Origin: Palsa-1392 sp963819975
GTDB lineage: Bacteria; Verrucomicrobiota; Verrucomicrobiia; Chthoniobacterales; UBA10450
Assembly (NCBI GenBank): GCA_963819975.1
Contig: CAWFYE010000019.1
Location: 1-64,000 of the forward strand
Length of the DNA: 64,000 nt
Direction of reading: 5' to 3'
Each line of letters begins with the position of its first letter. Positions within the stretch are counted from its first letter, which is position 1. The position numbers and the translations under genes are program-made. Below are positions 33,597 to 41,539 of this stretch, one piece after another. The notes under the pieces were generated by a model. That model searched no databases. It was not told the origin of the DNA and saw only the letters and a list, made by a program, of their open reading frames with translations.

Positions 33597-35324
33597 TCAT
33601 TGCCGATGCTTTTCCTTTTCGCGTTCGCGCACTTTTTCCTCGGACGGCTCTCCCAGCGGGTTGGGCGATCGATCGGTATCCAGCACCTGCACGCCGAGAT
33701 CGCTGATGCGGCTCAAGGTTTGGCCTCCGAATTGCGGGACCGTTTCACTCATTTGCCGGAAAACGTCCTCGATCGTGTAAATCCCATTGCCCCCATCCAG
33801 GGCCTGGATGAGATCGCGCAATATTTCCCAGTCGTCGCGCGCCTGGCCTGGGCCGCGGACGGCGCGGTTGAGCCGTTGGAGACGGCCCTTGCCATTGATC
33901 ATCGAGCCACGCTTCTCGGCGAAGCCTAACGAGGGCAGGACGGCGCTGGCGAAGTCGGTGGCCTCGTTCGAGAGAATGTCCAGCACGACATAAACCGGGA
34001 GCCGTTCCAGGAAATCGGTCGAAATTCCGCAGCGGACCGGGTTTTCGCCTAACGAAATCAAAGCCTTGATCTGGCCGGACCAGATCGCTTCCTTGATCTG
34101 GGATAAAACATTGCCGGATTCGGAAGCGATCCCGATGAGGCGGGCGCCGTTCGTGTTCGGATTGCGATCCTCGCTGAGCAGGATGTCGTCGCCGGGGCCG
34201 GTCCGCGGAACGATGTCGATCAAGGTCGTGCCTAACAATTTGGCGAGGCGCGCTGCGAGCCACAGCTCTTCATTCGTCATCCGGCCGGAGGCGAGAATGG
34301 CCGTCTGCCAGCCGATGTAAGGTTTCAACTCCGCGGCGATTGCCTCGATAGCGTGTTGCCAGGTCGCGGGCTGGAGCTGGTTTTGCTCGCGCACGAGCGG
34401 CTCGAGGAGGCGGCGCTCGCTTTCCAGGTAATCGAAATTGAGCCGACCGTAATCGCACATCCAGCAGGAGTTGACGGCATCGTTTTCGCGCGGCGTCTGG
34501 CGATAGATCCGGCCTTCGCGCGTTCCGATAATCGTGTTGCATCCGGTGGCGCAACTCGTGCAGAAACTTTTTGTCTCCTTGAGGAACCAGACCCGCATCT
34601 TGAAACGGAAATCCGCTGAGGTGAGCGCGCCGACCGGACAGATGTCGACCGTGTTAAGCGAATAATTATTTTCCAGACGCTTGTCCGGATGCGCAGTGAG
34701 GACGGTGTGGCTCCCGCGATCGATGAAACCGAGAACGTCGTCGTGCGCGATCTCTTTCGAGAAACGAATGCAGCGCGAGCAAAGGATGCAGCGCTCATCG
34801 TCGAGGGTGACGCGCGGGCCGAGCTCGACATTTTTCGGCTTCTTCACTTTGTTTTCGAGGAAGCGCGAATCCTGGCGCCCGTACTCGACGCTGAATTCCT
34901 GGAGGCGGCATTCGCCGGCCTGGTCGCAGATCGGGCAATCGAGCGGATGATTGATGAGGAGAAATTCCATCACTCCGCGGCGGCATTCCTCGACCAGCGG
35001 CGAATGGGTGCGCACGCCGAGACCTTCGGAGACATCGGTCGCGCAGCAGATTTGCGGGCGCGGCATCCAGTTGATCTCGGGGTTGCCGTCGTCGTCGAGA
35101 ACCGGTTTGCGATCGGCGCCCAGTTTCGGCATGCCCATTTCGATCAGGCACATCCGGCAGTTGCCGGGGGAAGAAAGTTTCTTGTGATAGCAATAACGGG
35201 GCACGTAGCTGCCGGCCTGCTCGCAAGCTTCGATCAGGCGGGTGCCCTTCGGGAACTGGCGCCAGACGCCGTTTATCTGGATGTTGACCATCTGCGGAGC
35301 TGCTGCTGTGGCGGAGTCGGGCAT
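33597..35324 (-). CDS. nuoG: NADH-quinone oxidoreductase subunit G
   Basis: A 575-residue subunit of the peripheral arm. An N-terminal 2Fe-2S domain (GSYVPRYCYHKKLSSPGNCR, MCLIEMG, QICCATDVSEG) is followed by the His-Cys3 cluster site (HPLDCPICDQAGECRLQEFS), a 4Fe-4S site (DERCILCSRCIRFSKE) and a further cysteine set in a molybdopterin-oxidoreductase-like domain (FCTSCATGCNTIIGTREGRI). The C-terminal domain is shorter than in E. coli NuoG. The upstream inverted-repeat arm ends four bases before the start codon, so its natural leader has been replaced. Exact nonamers lie at 33924 and 34047. Confidence 0.93.
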   Translation of the reverse strand: MPDSATAAAPQMVNIQINGVWRQFPKGTRLIEACEQAGSYVPRYCYHKKLSSPGNCRMCLIEMGMPKLGADRKPVLDDDGNPEINWMPRPQICCATDVSEGLGVRTHSPLVEECRRGVMEFLLINHPLDCPICDQAGECRLQEFSVEYGRQDSRFLENKVKKPKNVELGPRVTLDDERCILCSRCIRFSKEIAHDDVLGFIDRGSHTVLTAHPDKRLENNYSLNTVDICPVGALTSADFRFKMRVWFLKETKSFCTSCATGCNTIIGTREGRIYRQTPRENDAVNSCWMCDYGRLNFDYLESERRLLEPLVREQNQLQPATWQHAIEAIAAELKPYIGWQTAILASGRMTNEELWLAARLAKLLGTTLIDIVPRTGPGDDILLSEDRNPNTNGARLIGIASESGNVLSQIKEAIWSGQIKALISLGENPVRCGISTDFLERLPVYVVLDILSNEATDFASAVLPSLGFAEKRGSMINGKGRLQRLNRAVRGPGQARDDWEILRDLIQALDGGNGIYTIEDVFRQMSETVPQFGGQTLSRISDLGVQVLDTDRSPNPLGEPSEEKVREREKEKHRQ

Positions 35325-35327
35325 GGG

Positions 35328-35355
35328 TGAATCAGGAAAGCAGGAAAGCAGGAAA
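35328..35355. repeat. Inverted-repeat arm (28 bp), nuoG side
   Basis: Built from octamer units of GGAAAGCA, starting TGAATCAGG. It is the perfect complement of 35767-35794. Together the arms bracket the GxxExxY gene. Confidence 0.85.
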
Positions 35356-35360
35356 AGATT

Positions 35361-35795
35361 TCATAGGACGAGATGGTCGCCTGAAGATGGGGATGCTTTT
35401 TCGCGACAGAATCGCTTAATCGTTAGGGGGATGGTGGCAAAATTGAGAAGGATGCCATCCTGCAGTCCGGTCGCTTTGAGATAGCTCCGTCCGATCGCGA
35501 AATGGATATCCTCTAGCGCGCGAATGGCTTTCAGCTCCACGACGACCAAATTTTCGACGACGAAGTCGAGACGGTGCTCGCCAATTTGATGATCTTTGTA
35601 GAAAAGGGCGACTGGTTGTTGCCTAACGAAACCGATTCCGGCGAGCGCGAACTCGACCGCGAGCGCTTCTTCATAAATCGATTCTAGGAATCCGGGGCCC
35701 AAATCGCGCTGCACCGTGATCGCAGCACCAATGATCCGCTGCGTGATCTCACGGCTCCTTAACCCCTTTCCTGCTTTCCTGCTTTCCTGATTCAT
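35361..35795 (-). CDS. GxxExxY protein, PD-(D/E)XK nuclease-like
   Basis: A 144-residue protein. The name motif is visible as GPGFLESIYEEAL (Gly-X2-Glu-X2-Tyr), followed by the nuclease-like core HRLDFVVENLVVVELKA, where Asp and Glu-X-Lys fit a PD-(D/E)XK active site. A second conserved block is ILLNFATIPLTIKRF. The function of this family is not settled. It sits inside the nuo cluster between nuoEF and nuoG, bounded by perfect 28-bp inverted repeats. Its ATG overlaps the nuoEF stop (ATGA), and its first residues (MNQESRKAGKG) are encoded by the repeat arm. It does not belong to complex I and appears to be an insertion. An exact nonamer lies at 35621. Confidence 0.88.
   Translation of the reverse strand: MNQESRKAGKGLRSREITQRIIGAAITVQRDLGPGFLESIYEEALAVEFALAGIGFVRQQPVALFYKDHQIGEHRLDFVVENLVVVELKAIRALEDIHFAIGRSYLKATGLQDGILLNFATIPLTIKRFCREKASPSSGDHLVL
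35767..35794. repeat. Inverted-repeat arm (28 bp), nuoEF side
   Basis: Perfect complement of 35328-35355. Its outer end supplies the TGA stop of nuoEF (35792-35794) and most of the ATG of the GxxExxY gene. Confidence 0.85.
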
Positions 35796-37744
35796 ACAGT
35801 TCCGGTGGCACCGGCTTTTTCCCAGCCGGGATCGTGGGCGAGGGGGACGGTCGGGATGGTCGGCTCGCTGATCAATTCTTCGGATGTGTATTCCGGCGGC
35901 AGCGGCGGTGGTACCGGCTTTTGCGCGCGATCCGCGAATTCGTCCGGGAATTTTTCGAGAAAGCTTTGCGTCGGCCAGGCGCAGGCTTCGCCAAAGGCGC
36001 AGATGGTCCGGCCGGCGATGTTGTCGGCAACGTTCTTGAGTGTCGCAGGATCCTGGGTGACGCCGCCGCCTTCCAGCATGCGCTGGGTGATTTTCTTCAT
36101 CCAAAGTGAACCCTCGCGGCAAGGCGTGCACTGGCCGCAGCTCTCGTGCGCGTAGAATTCGTTGATGTTGTTCAGCGCCCAGACCATATCGCGTGAATCG
36201 TCCAGGACGATGACGCCGCCGGAGCCGGCCATCGAGCCGGCCGCGGCCAGGGAATCAAAATCCATCGGGATTTCGTCGAGTGAAACTTCCCGGTCTTTCA
36301 ATTTGAAGGTATCGCCCGCGCGCAAAACCTTGGCCGAGCTGCCTCCGGGAATGACTGCTTTGATCCTGCGGCCGGGCTTCGGTCCTCCGGCCATCTCATT
36401 GACCACCTGGCCCATGGTGAGAGCGCCGACTTCGATTTCGAAATAACCTGGCCTAACGACGTCGCCGCTGACGCAGACGATGCGGGTGCCGGTGTTATTA
36501 GGCCGGCCGATACGGGCGTACTCCGCGCCGCCCATCGCGATGATGTGCTTCACGTGGCAAAGGGTCTCGACGTTATTCACGATCGTCGGACACATGTAGA
36601 GACCGAGGACGGCGGGAAAATAGGGTGGCTTGATTCGCGGATAGGCGCGCTTGCCTTCGAGCGATTCGATCAAACCAGTTTCTTCGCCGCAGATGTAGGC
36701 GCCGGCCCCGCGGTGAATGTAAATCTCCACGTCGAAGCCGAGACCGAGCATGTTTTTGCCGAGGAAATTATGAGCGCGCGCTTCTTCGATCGCGCGCTCC
36801 AGGATTTTCGCGCCCTCGGGAAATTCTCCGCGGATGTAAATGTAGGCGGTGTGAACGTTGAGCGCGAAACAACTGATTAGTATGCCCTCGAGCAACTGAT
36901 GCGGATCCTGGTGAATGATGTAGCGATCCTTGAACGTCCCCGGCTCGGATTCGTCGGCGTTGCAGATGAGGTAGACCGGCTTTTGCTCGTCCGGCTTGAT
37001 GAAGCTCCATTTCACGCCGCAAGGAAAACCGGCACCGCCGCGGCCGCGCAGCCCCGAGGTCTTCACTTCGTTTACAATCTCGGTGCGGGACATTTTCACG
37101 GCGGCTTTGAGATCTTCGTAGCCGCCGTTTTGCAGGTAACACTCGATGTCGGTGGTGTAGCCTTCGCGGCCGATGTTCTGGAAAATCAAGCGGCGCTCGA
37201 GTGGATGGGGCGCGGGAGCGTGAATCGTGAATTGTGAATCGTGAATCGTGGGAAGAGCGGAAACCTTGTCGGGAGCAACCCGCTCGAGAAGTTCGTCGTC
37301 GATCATGCAGACGGGCGCGGTGCCGCAACTCGCGAGGCATTCGACAAACTCGATGCTGTATTCCCCATCCGGGCTCACGGACACCGGGTTATGCATTCCA
37401 GCGCCCTGATGTTCGCGGTCGATCTTCGTCAGGCCGGCCAGCTTTTCCATCAGCGGATAGGCGCCGGCCATCGCGCAACTGAGGGTGCGGCAAACCCGAA
37501 TGTGTTTCCGCCCGGCGGACGCCTGCCGGAACATCGGATAGAAGGTGACCAGTTCGAGAATGTTGATCGGCTCGAGCCCGAGTTTGGCCGCGATCCAGAT
37601 CACTGCCTCGTCGCTGATGAAACCGAAATATTCCTGCCAAAGATGCAGGAGAGGGAGCGAGGCGCTCCGTTTATGCTCGGCCGGGTAGTGGCCGATTGCT
37701 TCCTCCATCTTGCGTTCCAGTTCGGCCGGAACGCTGGTCGTCAT
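35792..37744 (-). CDS. nuoEF: NADH-quinone oxidoreductase NuoE-NuoF fusion
   Basis: About 650 residues, equal to NuoE plus NuoF. The N-terminal 160 residues are NuoE with its 2Fe-2S cysteines (HIRVCRTLSCAMAGAYPLME and VECLASCGTAPVCMI). The rest is NuoF: NADH and FMN site (LRGRGGAGFPCGVKWSF, CNADESEPGTFKDR, YICGEETGLIESLEGKRAYP) and the N3 4Fe-4S motif (SCGQCTPCREGSLW). The join (residues about 166-174, TIHDSQFTIH) is encoded by four GTGAATC heptamers at 37220-37247, so the linker is repeat DNA. ATG 37744 was preferred to GTG 37756. An exact nonamer lies at 36451. Confidence 0.93.
   Translation of the reverse strand: MTTSVPAELERKMEEAIGHYPAEHKRSASLPLLHLWQEYFGFISDEAVIWIAAKLGLEPINILELVTFYPMFRQASAGRKHIRVCRTLSCAMAGAYPLMEKLAGLTKIDREHQGAGMHNPVSVSPDGEYSIEFVECLASCGTAPVCMIDDELLERVAPDKVSALPTIHDSQFTIHAPAPHPLERRLIFQNIGREGYTTDIECYLQNGGYEDLKAAVKMSRTEIVNEVKTSGLRGRGGAGFPCGVKWSFIKPDEQKPVYLICNADESEPGTFKDRYIIHQDPHQLLEGILISCFALNVHTAYIYIRGEFPEGAKILERAIEEARAHNFLGKNMLGLGFDVEIYIHRGAGAYICGEETGLIESLEGKRAYPRIKPPYFPAVLGLYMCPTIVNNVETLCHVKHIIAMGGAEYARIGRPNNTGTRIVCVSGDVVRPGYFEIEVGALTMGQVVNEMAGGPKPGRRIKAVIPGGSSAKVLRAGDTFKLKDREVSLDEIPMDFDSLAAAGSMAGSGGVIVLDDSRDMVWALNNINEFYAHESCGQCTPCREGSLWMKKITQRMLEGGGVTQDPATLKNVADNIAGRTICAFGEACAWPTQSFLEKFPDEFADRAQKPVPPPLPPEYTSEELISEPTIPTVPLAHDPGWEKAGATGTV
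37220..37247. repeat. Heptamer tandem repeat GTGAATC, four units, within nuoEF
   Basis: Units GTGAATC, GTGAATT, GTGAATC, GTGAATC lie exactly at the junction of the NuoE and NuoF coding parts. Read on the minus strand they encode part of the linker peptide. Confidence 0.85.
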
Positions 37745-37765
37745 CGTCGCCTCCACAGATGACGG

Positions 37766-38056
37766 CTAGTCGTGAAGGTTGCTCTCTTTCGACGAGACCT
37801 CGTCGTTGAAAAAGACGATTGTGACCGACTCGCCGCCCTGCTTATAAACGTAAGTCACCTTTTTCGTGACCAGCAGGTTGGTGCTGTCGACGGATGTGGG
37901 CGGCCCCAAGATCGACTCGACCTGCTTGCGGCTCATCCCCTTGGAAACTTCGTCCACGTTCGCGCGCGTCAGGCGCTTGCCGCGACAGCCGGTGAAGACG
38001 AGCGCGGCGGCCACCAGCAGGCTGAGCCAGCGCCACGATTTCGCATGCATTTTCAT
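37766..38056 (-). CDS. Small BamE/SmpA-like lipoprotein, copy A
   Basis: A 96-residue lipoprotein. The signal peptide ends in LVFTGC, a lipobox with the lipidated Cys at residue 23. The mature part shows the SmpA/OmlA (BamE) pattern MSRKQVESILGPPTSVDSTN followed by VTYVYKQGGESVTIVFFNDE. It is paralogous to the next gene upstream (MSKAQVETILGKPTTAETKD). BamE proteins support outer-membrane assembly, but such small folds are also used elsewhere. The gene ends nine bases before the GTG alternative start of nuoEF, within the nuo cluster, where its presence is unusual. Confidence 0.75.
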   Translation of the reverse strand: MKMHAKSWRWLSLLVAAALVFTGCRGKRLTRANVDEVSKGMSRKQVESILGPPTSVDSTNLLVTKKVTYVYKQGGESVTIVFFNDEVSSKESNLHD

Positions 38057-38077
38057 TTCAAAGAAATCGCGGCTCGC

Positions 38078-38398
38078 TCAAGGCTCGCGTCCCAGGTTGG
38101 TGTCCTTGCTGTCCACTTCGTCATTCTTGAAAGTGATCATGGCGAACTTCTTGCCGTCCTCGTAGCGGTAGGTAGTTTTTTTGAAAATCACCATGTCTTT
38201 TGTTTCCGCCGTGGTCGGCTTGCCGAGAATGGTTTCGACTTGCGCTTTTGACATCCCGAGCGTGACCTGGTCGTAGTTCGCGCTCGTCAATTTCGAACCG
38301 GAAAGCGCGTTTCGGTCGCAGGCGCCTAACGAAATGAGCGCGAGCGCGGCGCAGAGGAGTCCGAGGAGCTGGATTCTGTTTTTCATAGGGTTTTTCAT
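38078..38398 (-). CDS. Small BamE/SmpA-like lipoprotein, copy B
   Basis: A 106-residue lipoprotein with lipobox SLGAC and the same MSKAQVETILGKPTTAETKD and KKTTYRYEDGKKFAMITFKN pattern as copy A. The ATG at 38398 overlaps the nuoD stop (ATGA), so the gene is co-translated with complex I genes. The two copies probably arose by tandem duplication. An exact nonamer (38324) encodes part of the lipobox (Ser-Leu-Gly). The function in this operon is unknown. Confidence 0.75.
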   Translation of the reverse strand: MKNPMKNRIQLLGLLCAALALISLGACDRNALSGSKLTSANYDQVTLGMSKAQVETILGKPTTAETKDMVIFKKTTYRYEDGKKFAMITFKNDEVDSKDTNLGREP

Positions 38399-39654
38399 CT
38401 GTCGCATTCTCCCATCACGAAGTCCAGACTGCCGAGGATGGCGACGACGTCGCTCATCATGCTGCCGGGAAGAAGCTCGGGCAGGATGCTGAGGTTCACG
38501 AACGAAGGCGAACGGATTTTGAGCCGGTGCGGCACGCCGCCGCCCTTGCTGTTGATGTAAAAACCGAGCTCACCCTTCGGATTTTCGGCCGCGAAATAGA
38601 TTTCGCCCGGGGGCGCGTCGAGGCCTTCGGTCACGACGATGAAATGATGAATCAGCTCCTCCATTTTCGTCATCACGCGCGCCTTGGGCGGGAGCATATT
38701 CTTCCAATCGACGACATTGATCGGGCCACTCGGGAGTTTGTCGATCACTTGCCGCAGAATGCGCACACTCTGCCGCATCTCCTCGATCCTCACGAGGTAG
38801 CGATCATAGCAATCGCCTGAGCTCCCGATCGCGACTTCGAAATCGTATTGCTCGTAATCGAGATATGGATGGGCGCGCCGCAGATCGTGCTCGACACCGC
38901 TCCCACGGAGATTCGGGCCGGAAAGGGCGTAGGCGATGGCGCGATCTTTCGTGATTACCCCGATGTCGCGAGTGCGATCGACGAAAATGCGATTGCGGGT
39001 GAGGAGTTTGTCGATCTCGTCCAGCTGCGGGATGAAGCCGTCGAGAAAAGTTTCGAGCTGCGGAAGGAACGCCTCCGGCAGATCGCGAATCTGCCCGCCG
39101 ACCCGGGTGTAGGACGTGGTGAAACGCGCGCCGGTCAGAAGCTCGAACAAATTATAGAGCTTTTCGCGCTCGGTGAAAGTGTAGAGGAAGACGGTCATCG
39201 CCCCGAGATCGAGCGCCATCGCGCCCAGGCCCAACAGGTGCGCGGAGAGGCGCGCCGTTTCGCAACAAATGACCCGGATCGCTTTTCCGCGGGGCGGAAG
39301 CTCCCACCCCATCAGCTTCTCGACCGCGAGCGCGTAGGCGACGTTGTTCGCGAGGGGCGCGAGATAATCAAGCCGGTCCGTGTAGGGGACGAACTGGTTG
39401 TATTGCATGTTCTCGGCGATCTTCTCGTCGCCACGATGCAGGTAGCCGACCTCTGGCGTTGCCTTTGTCACCAGCTCCCCATCGAGTTCAAGAACGAGCC
39501 GCAGAACGCCATGGGTCGCGGGATGGGACGGACCCATGTTGAGGATCATCTTCTCGCCAACCAGGTCGTCACGAGAGGCGGCGGTCTCCGCCTCTGCCTG
39601 CATCGTACGGGCGAGGGGATCGGGTGCTTCGATTTCGCGGGTTGTGTCGGGCAT
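38395..39654 (-). CDS. nuoD: NADH-quinone oxidoreductase subunit D
   Basis: A 419-residue, 49-kDa-type subunit of complex I that helps form the quinone pocket. Clear signatures are ILNMGPSHPATHGVLRLVLE, EVGYLHRGDEKIAENMQYNQ, YLAPLANNVAYALAVEKLMG and SGPNLRGSGVEHDLRRAHPY. The MPDTTREIE start was chosen over a longer frame with an unusual Arg-rich head. It is the first nuo gene of this cluster; the gene upstream is unrelated, so nuoA, nuoB and nuoC must lie elsewhere or be absent. Confidence 0.93.
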   Translation of the reverse strand: MPDTTREIEAPDPLARTMQAEAETAASRDDLVGEKMILNMGPSHPATHGVLRLVLELDGELVTKATPEVGYLHRGDEKIAENMQYNQFVPYTDRLDYLAPLANNVAYALAVEKLMGWELPPRGKAIRVICCETARLSAHLLGLGAMALDLGAMTVFLYTFTEREKLYNLFELLTGARFTTSYTRVGGQIRDLPEAFLPQLETFLDGFIPQLDEIDKLLTRNRIFVDRTRDIGVITKDRAIAYALSGPNLRGSGVEHDLRRAHPYLDYEQYDFEVAIGSSGDCYDRYLVRIEEMRQSVRILRQVIDKLPSGPINVVDWKNMLPPKARVMTKMEELIHHFIVVTEGLDAPPGEIYFAAENPKGELGFYINSKGGGVPHRLKIRSPSFVNLSILPELLPGSMMSDVVAILGSLDFVMGECDR

Positions 39655-39738
39655 GCGAGGCTTTAATGCTCGCAACGTCGCCCCTCCGCGCAAGTAGGAA
39701 ACTCGTCTCCGGCGAAGGGAATCGAACCGTGGTGGTTC

Positions 39739-40335
39739 TTATTCCTTCGGAACAGCTTCCGCACGGGTCATCTCCATGACCCAGAGTATTTGCCAGCTTT
39801 TGCCAGCGTCCGAGGAGACGGCCAAATCCCAATGAACCGCACTCTGGGTGATATCGGAAAAAGTGATTCGCGTAGTAGTCTGCTTGCCATCCGGGGTGGA
39901 CGATTTTTTGAAAAACTCGCCTCGGCCATCGGAAAAGCCGCCGACAAATTCACCGAAACGAGGGCGGCGCGAATCCATCCAAGATAGGATCCATTGTTTG
40001 GTTTTCGGATCGTAAGCGCGCACGCTGAAGCCTTGCAGCGGCTCGGCTTCCTTCATTCCTTCCCAGAAGAATAACACGTCGCCCTTCCAGTGTTCCACCA
40101 GCGCGCAACCGCCAAGAATCGGCGATACGGTCGTTGTCGCGTCGGCTTCGAACCAGCCTCCGTCTGCTCGACGGATTTTTTGTTTGATCGTCCAGTCGCC
40201 AATCCAGAAATCGAACTGGTGATAATCTGGCGCGCGACAATCGGCGACGCTCGACCTCGAGAATGTGAGCCAGACGAGCGCGAAGATGACGATAATTCGT
40301 TGGCTGCGGCGGAGGTAAGAGATGAGTTCCATCAT
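39739..40335 (-). CDS. Exported DUF1579-like protein
   Basis: About 198 residues with an N-terminal signal peptide or anchor (LRRSQRIIVIFALVWLTFSR). The mature protein begins with a pattern like DUF1579 and similar lipocalin-type proteins: YHQFDFWIGDWTIKQKI, later LGGCALVEHWKGDVLF, GFSVRAYDPKTKQWILSWMD. It is likely a small beta-barrel in the periplasm that binds a hydrophobic ligand, but this is inferred from the fold family. The start at MMELISYL gives a normal signal peptide. It is divergent from fabD. Confidence 0.65.
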   Translation of the reverse strand: MMELISYLRRSQRIIVIFALVWLTFSRSSVADCRAPDYHQFDFWIGDWTIKQKIRRADGGWFEADATTTVSPILGGCALVEHWKGDVLFFWEGMKEAEPLQGFSVRAYDPKTKQWILSWMDSRRPRFGEFVGGFSDGRGEFFKKSSTPDGKQTTTRITFSDITQSAVHWDLAVSSDAGKSWQILWVMEMTRAEAVPKE

Positions 40336-40461
40336 CTTGAACGGTCGCGTGGGCGACTGATGTGCAGCGATGCTAGTGGAAAATGTGGTCTCGCAGCAAG
40401 GACACAAAAGGGTCGATTCGGCATTGAATCTAAAGCGGCACGACGCATGATCGAGAACAGG

Positions 40462-41412
40462 ATGAGAAAGATCGCACTTCTTTTTGCCGGGCAAGGCGCA
40501 CAGGCCGTCGGGATGGGGCAGGATCTGGCGAAAGAATTCATCGAGGCGGCGGATTTGTTTGAGCGTGCGGACGAAGTGCTTGGCCGCAAGTTGAGTGAGA
40601 TCGCTTGGAAAGGGCCACTCGAGGAATTGACCCGGACTTCGAACTGCCAGCCTGCGCTGTATGTGCATGGGCTCGCCTGTCTCAGCGTACTGCGCGAGAT
40701 CGCGGGCGAACTGCCGATCACCGCGGCGGCTGGATTGTCGTTAGGCGAATGGACCGCCCACACCGCGGCCGGGACCTTTTCGTTTGAAGAGGGACTGCGC
40801 CTCGTCGAGCAACGCGGTCGTTACATGGAAGCGGCCTGCGAAGCCACATCCGGTGCGATGGCGGCCATGATCGGGGGCGACGAAGCAGCGATCCGCGGAC
40901 TTGCCGCGGCGGCCGATGTGGATGTCGCGAATCTGAATTCTCCCGGACAGATCGTGATCTCGGGCGAGCGGGCGAAAGTCGAAGACGCGGTGGGCTTGGC
41001 GAAGGAACATGGAATCCGGCGGGCGACGCTTTTGAATGTGGCCGGCGCTTATCATTCGAGGCTAATGGAAAACGCCTACATCAAAGTGGGGGAATCTCTT
41101 AAGAACGTTGTTCTGCAAAAACCGTTGTTTCCAGTGATCAGTAATGTGAACGGGGAACAGGTGGAATCGGCTGATGAAATCCGCCATACCTTGCAGGCTC
41201 AAGTGACCGGGACGGTGCGCTGGACCGATTGCATGGAGCGCATGCTAGAGATGGGGTGCGACCTTTTTCTCGAGTTCGGGCCGGGTGGCGTCCTCGCCGG
41301 ATTGCTGCAGCGGACGCGGAAAGGGACGGAGGTTTTGAGCGTGAGCGATGTCGCCTCGTTGCAGAGTTGCGTGGAGAAATTACGGGACCTGGATTTTTGC
41401 AAACAGGTCTGA
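40462..41412 (+). CDS. fabD: Malonyl CoA-ACP transacylase
   Basis: A 316-residue enzyme that transfers malonyl from coenzyme A to acyl carrier protein in fatty-acid synthesis. It shows LFAGQGAQAVGMGQ, the nucleophile Ser93 in GLSLGEWTAH, and the catalytic His198 in GAYHSRLM. ATG 40462 was taken; an ATG five codons earlier is also possible. There are no other fab genes beside it. The exact nonamer at 40738 encodes Ser-Leu-Gly of the active-site motif. Confidence 0.93.
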   Translation: MRKIALLFAGQGAQAVGMGQDLAKEFIEAADLFERADEVLGRKLSEIAWKGPLEELTRTSNCQPALYVHGLACLSVLREIAGELPITAAAGLSLGEWTAHTAAGTFSFEEGLRLVEQRGRYMEAACEATSGAMAAMIGGDEAAIRGLAAAADVDVANLNSPGQIVISGERAKVEDAVGLAKEHGIRRATLLNVAGAYHSRLMENAYIKVGESLKNVVLQKPLFPVISNVNGEQVESADEIRHTLQAQVTGTVRWTDCMERMLEMGCDLFLEFGPGGVLAGLLQRTRKGTEVLSVSDVASLQSCVEKLRDLDFCKQV

Positions 41413-41539
41413 TAAGCCCTGTCGGATGGTTTGTTCCGAATCCTATTGGGAAATGAACAGAAGCAGGATACTTTAAGGAAGAGGGCGGTCTTCCCGGCTT
41501 GCACTAACGATTAGTTCTGCTAAGACCGGGATTCCCAAA

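Noticed and set aside
35330..35795. CRISPR-like repeats near the GGAAAGCA units
   Set aside because: The units are only eight bases, directly adjoining and without unique spacers; no cas gene is present.
39694..40668. nuoABC upstream of nuoD
   Set aside because: The frames there encode a DUF1579-like exported protein and fabD; none resembles NuoA, NuoB or NuoC.
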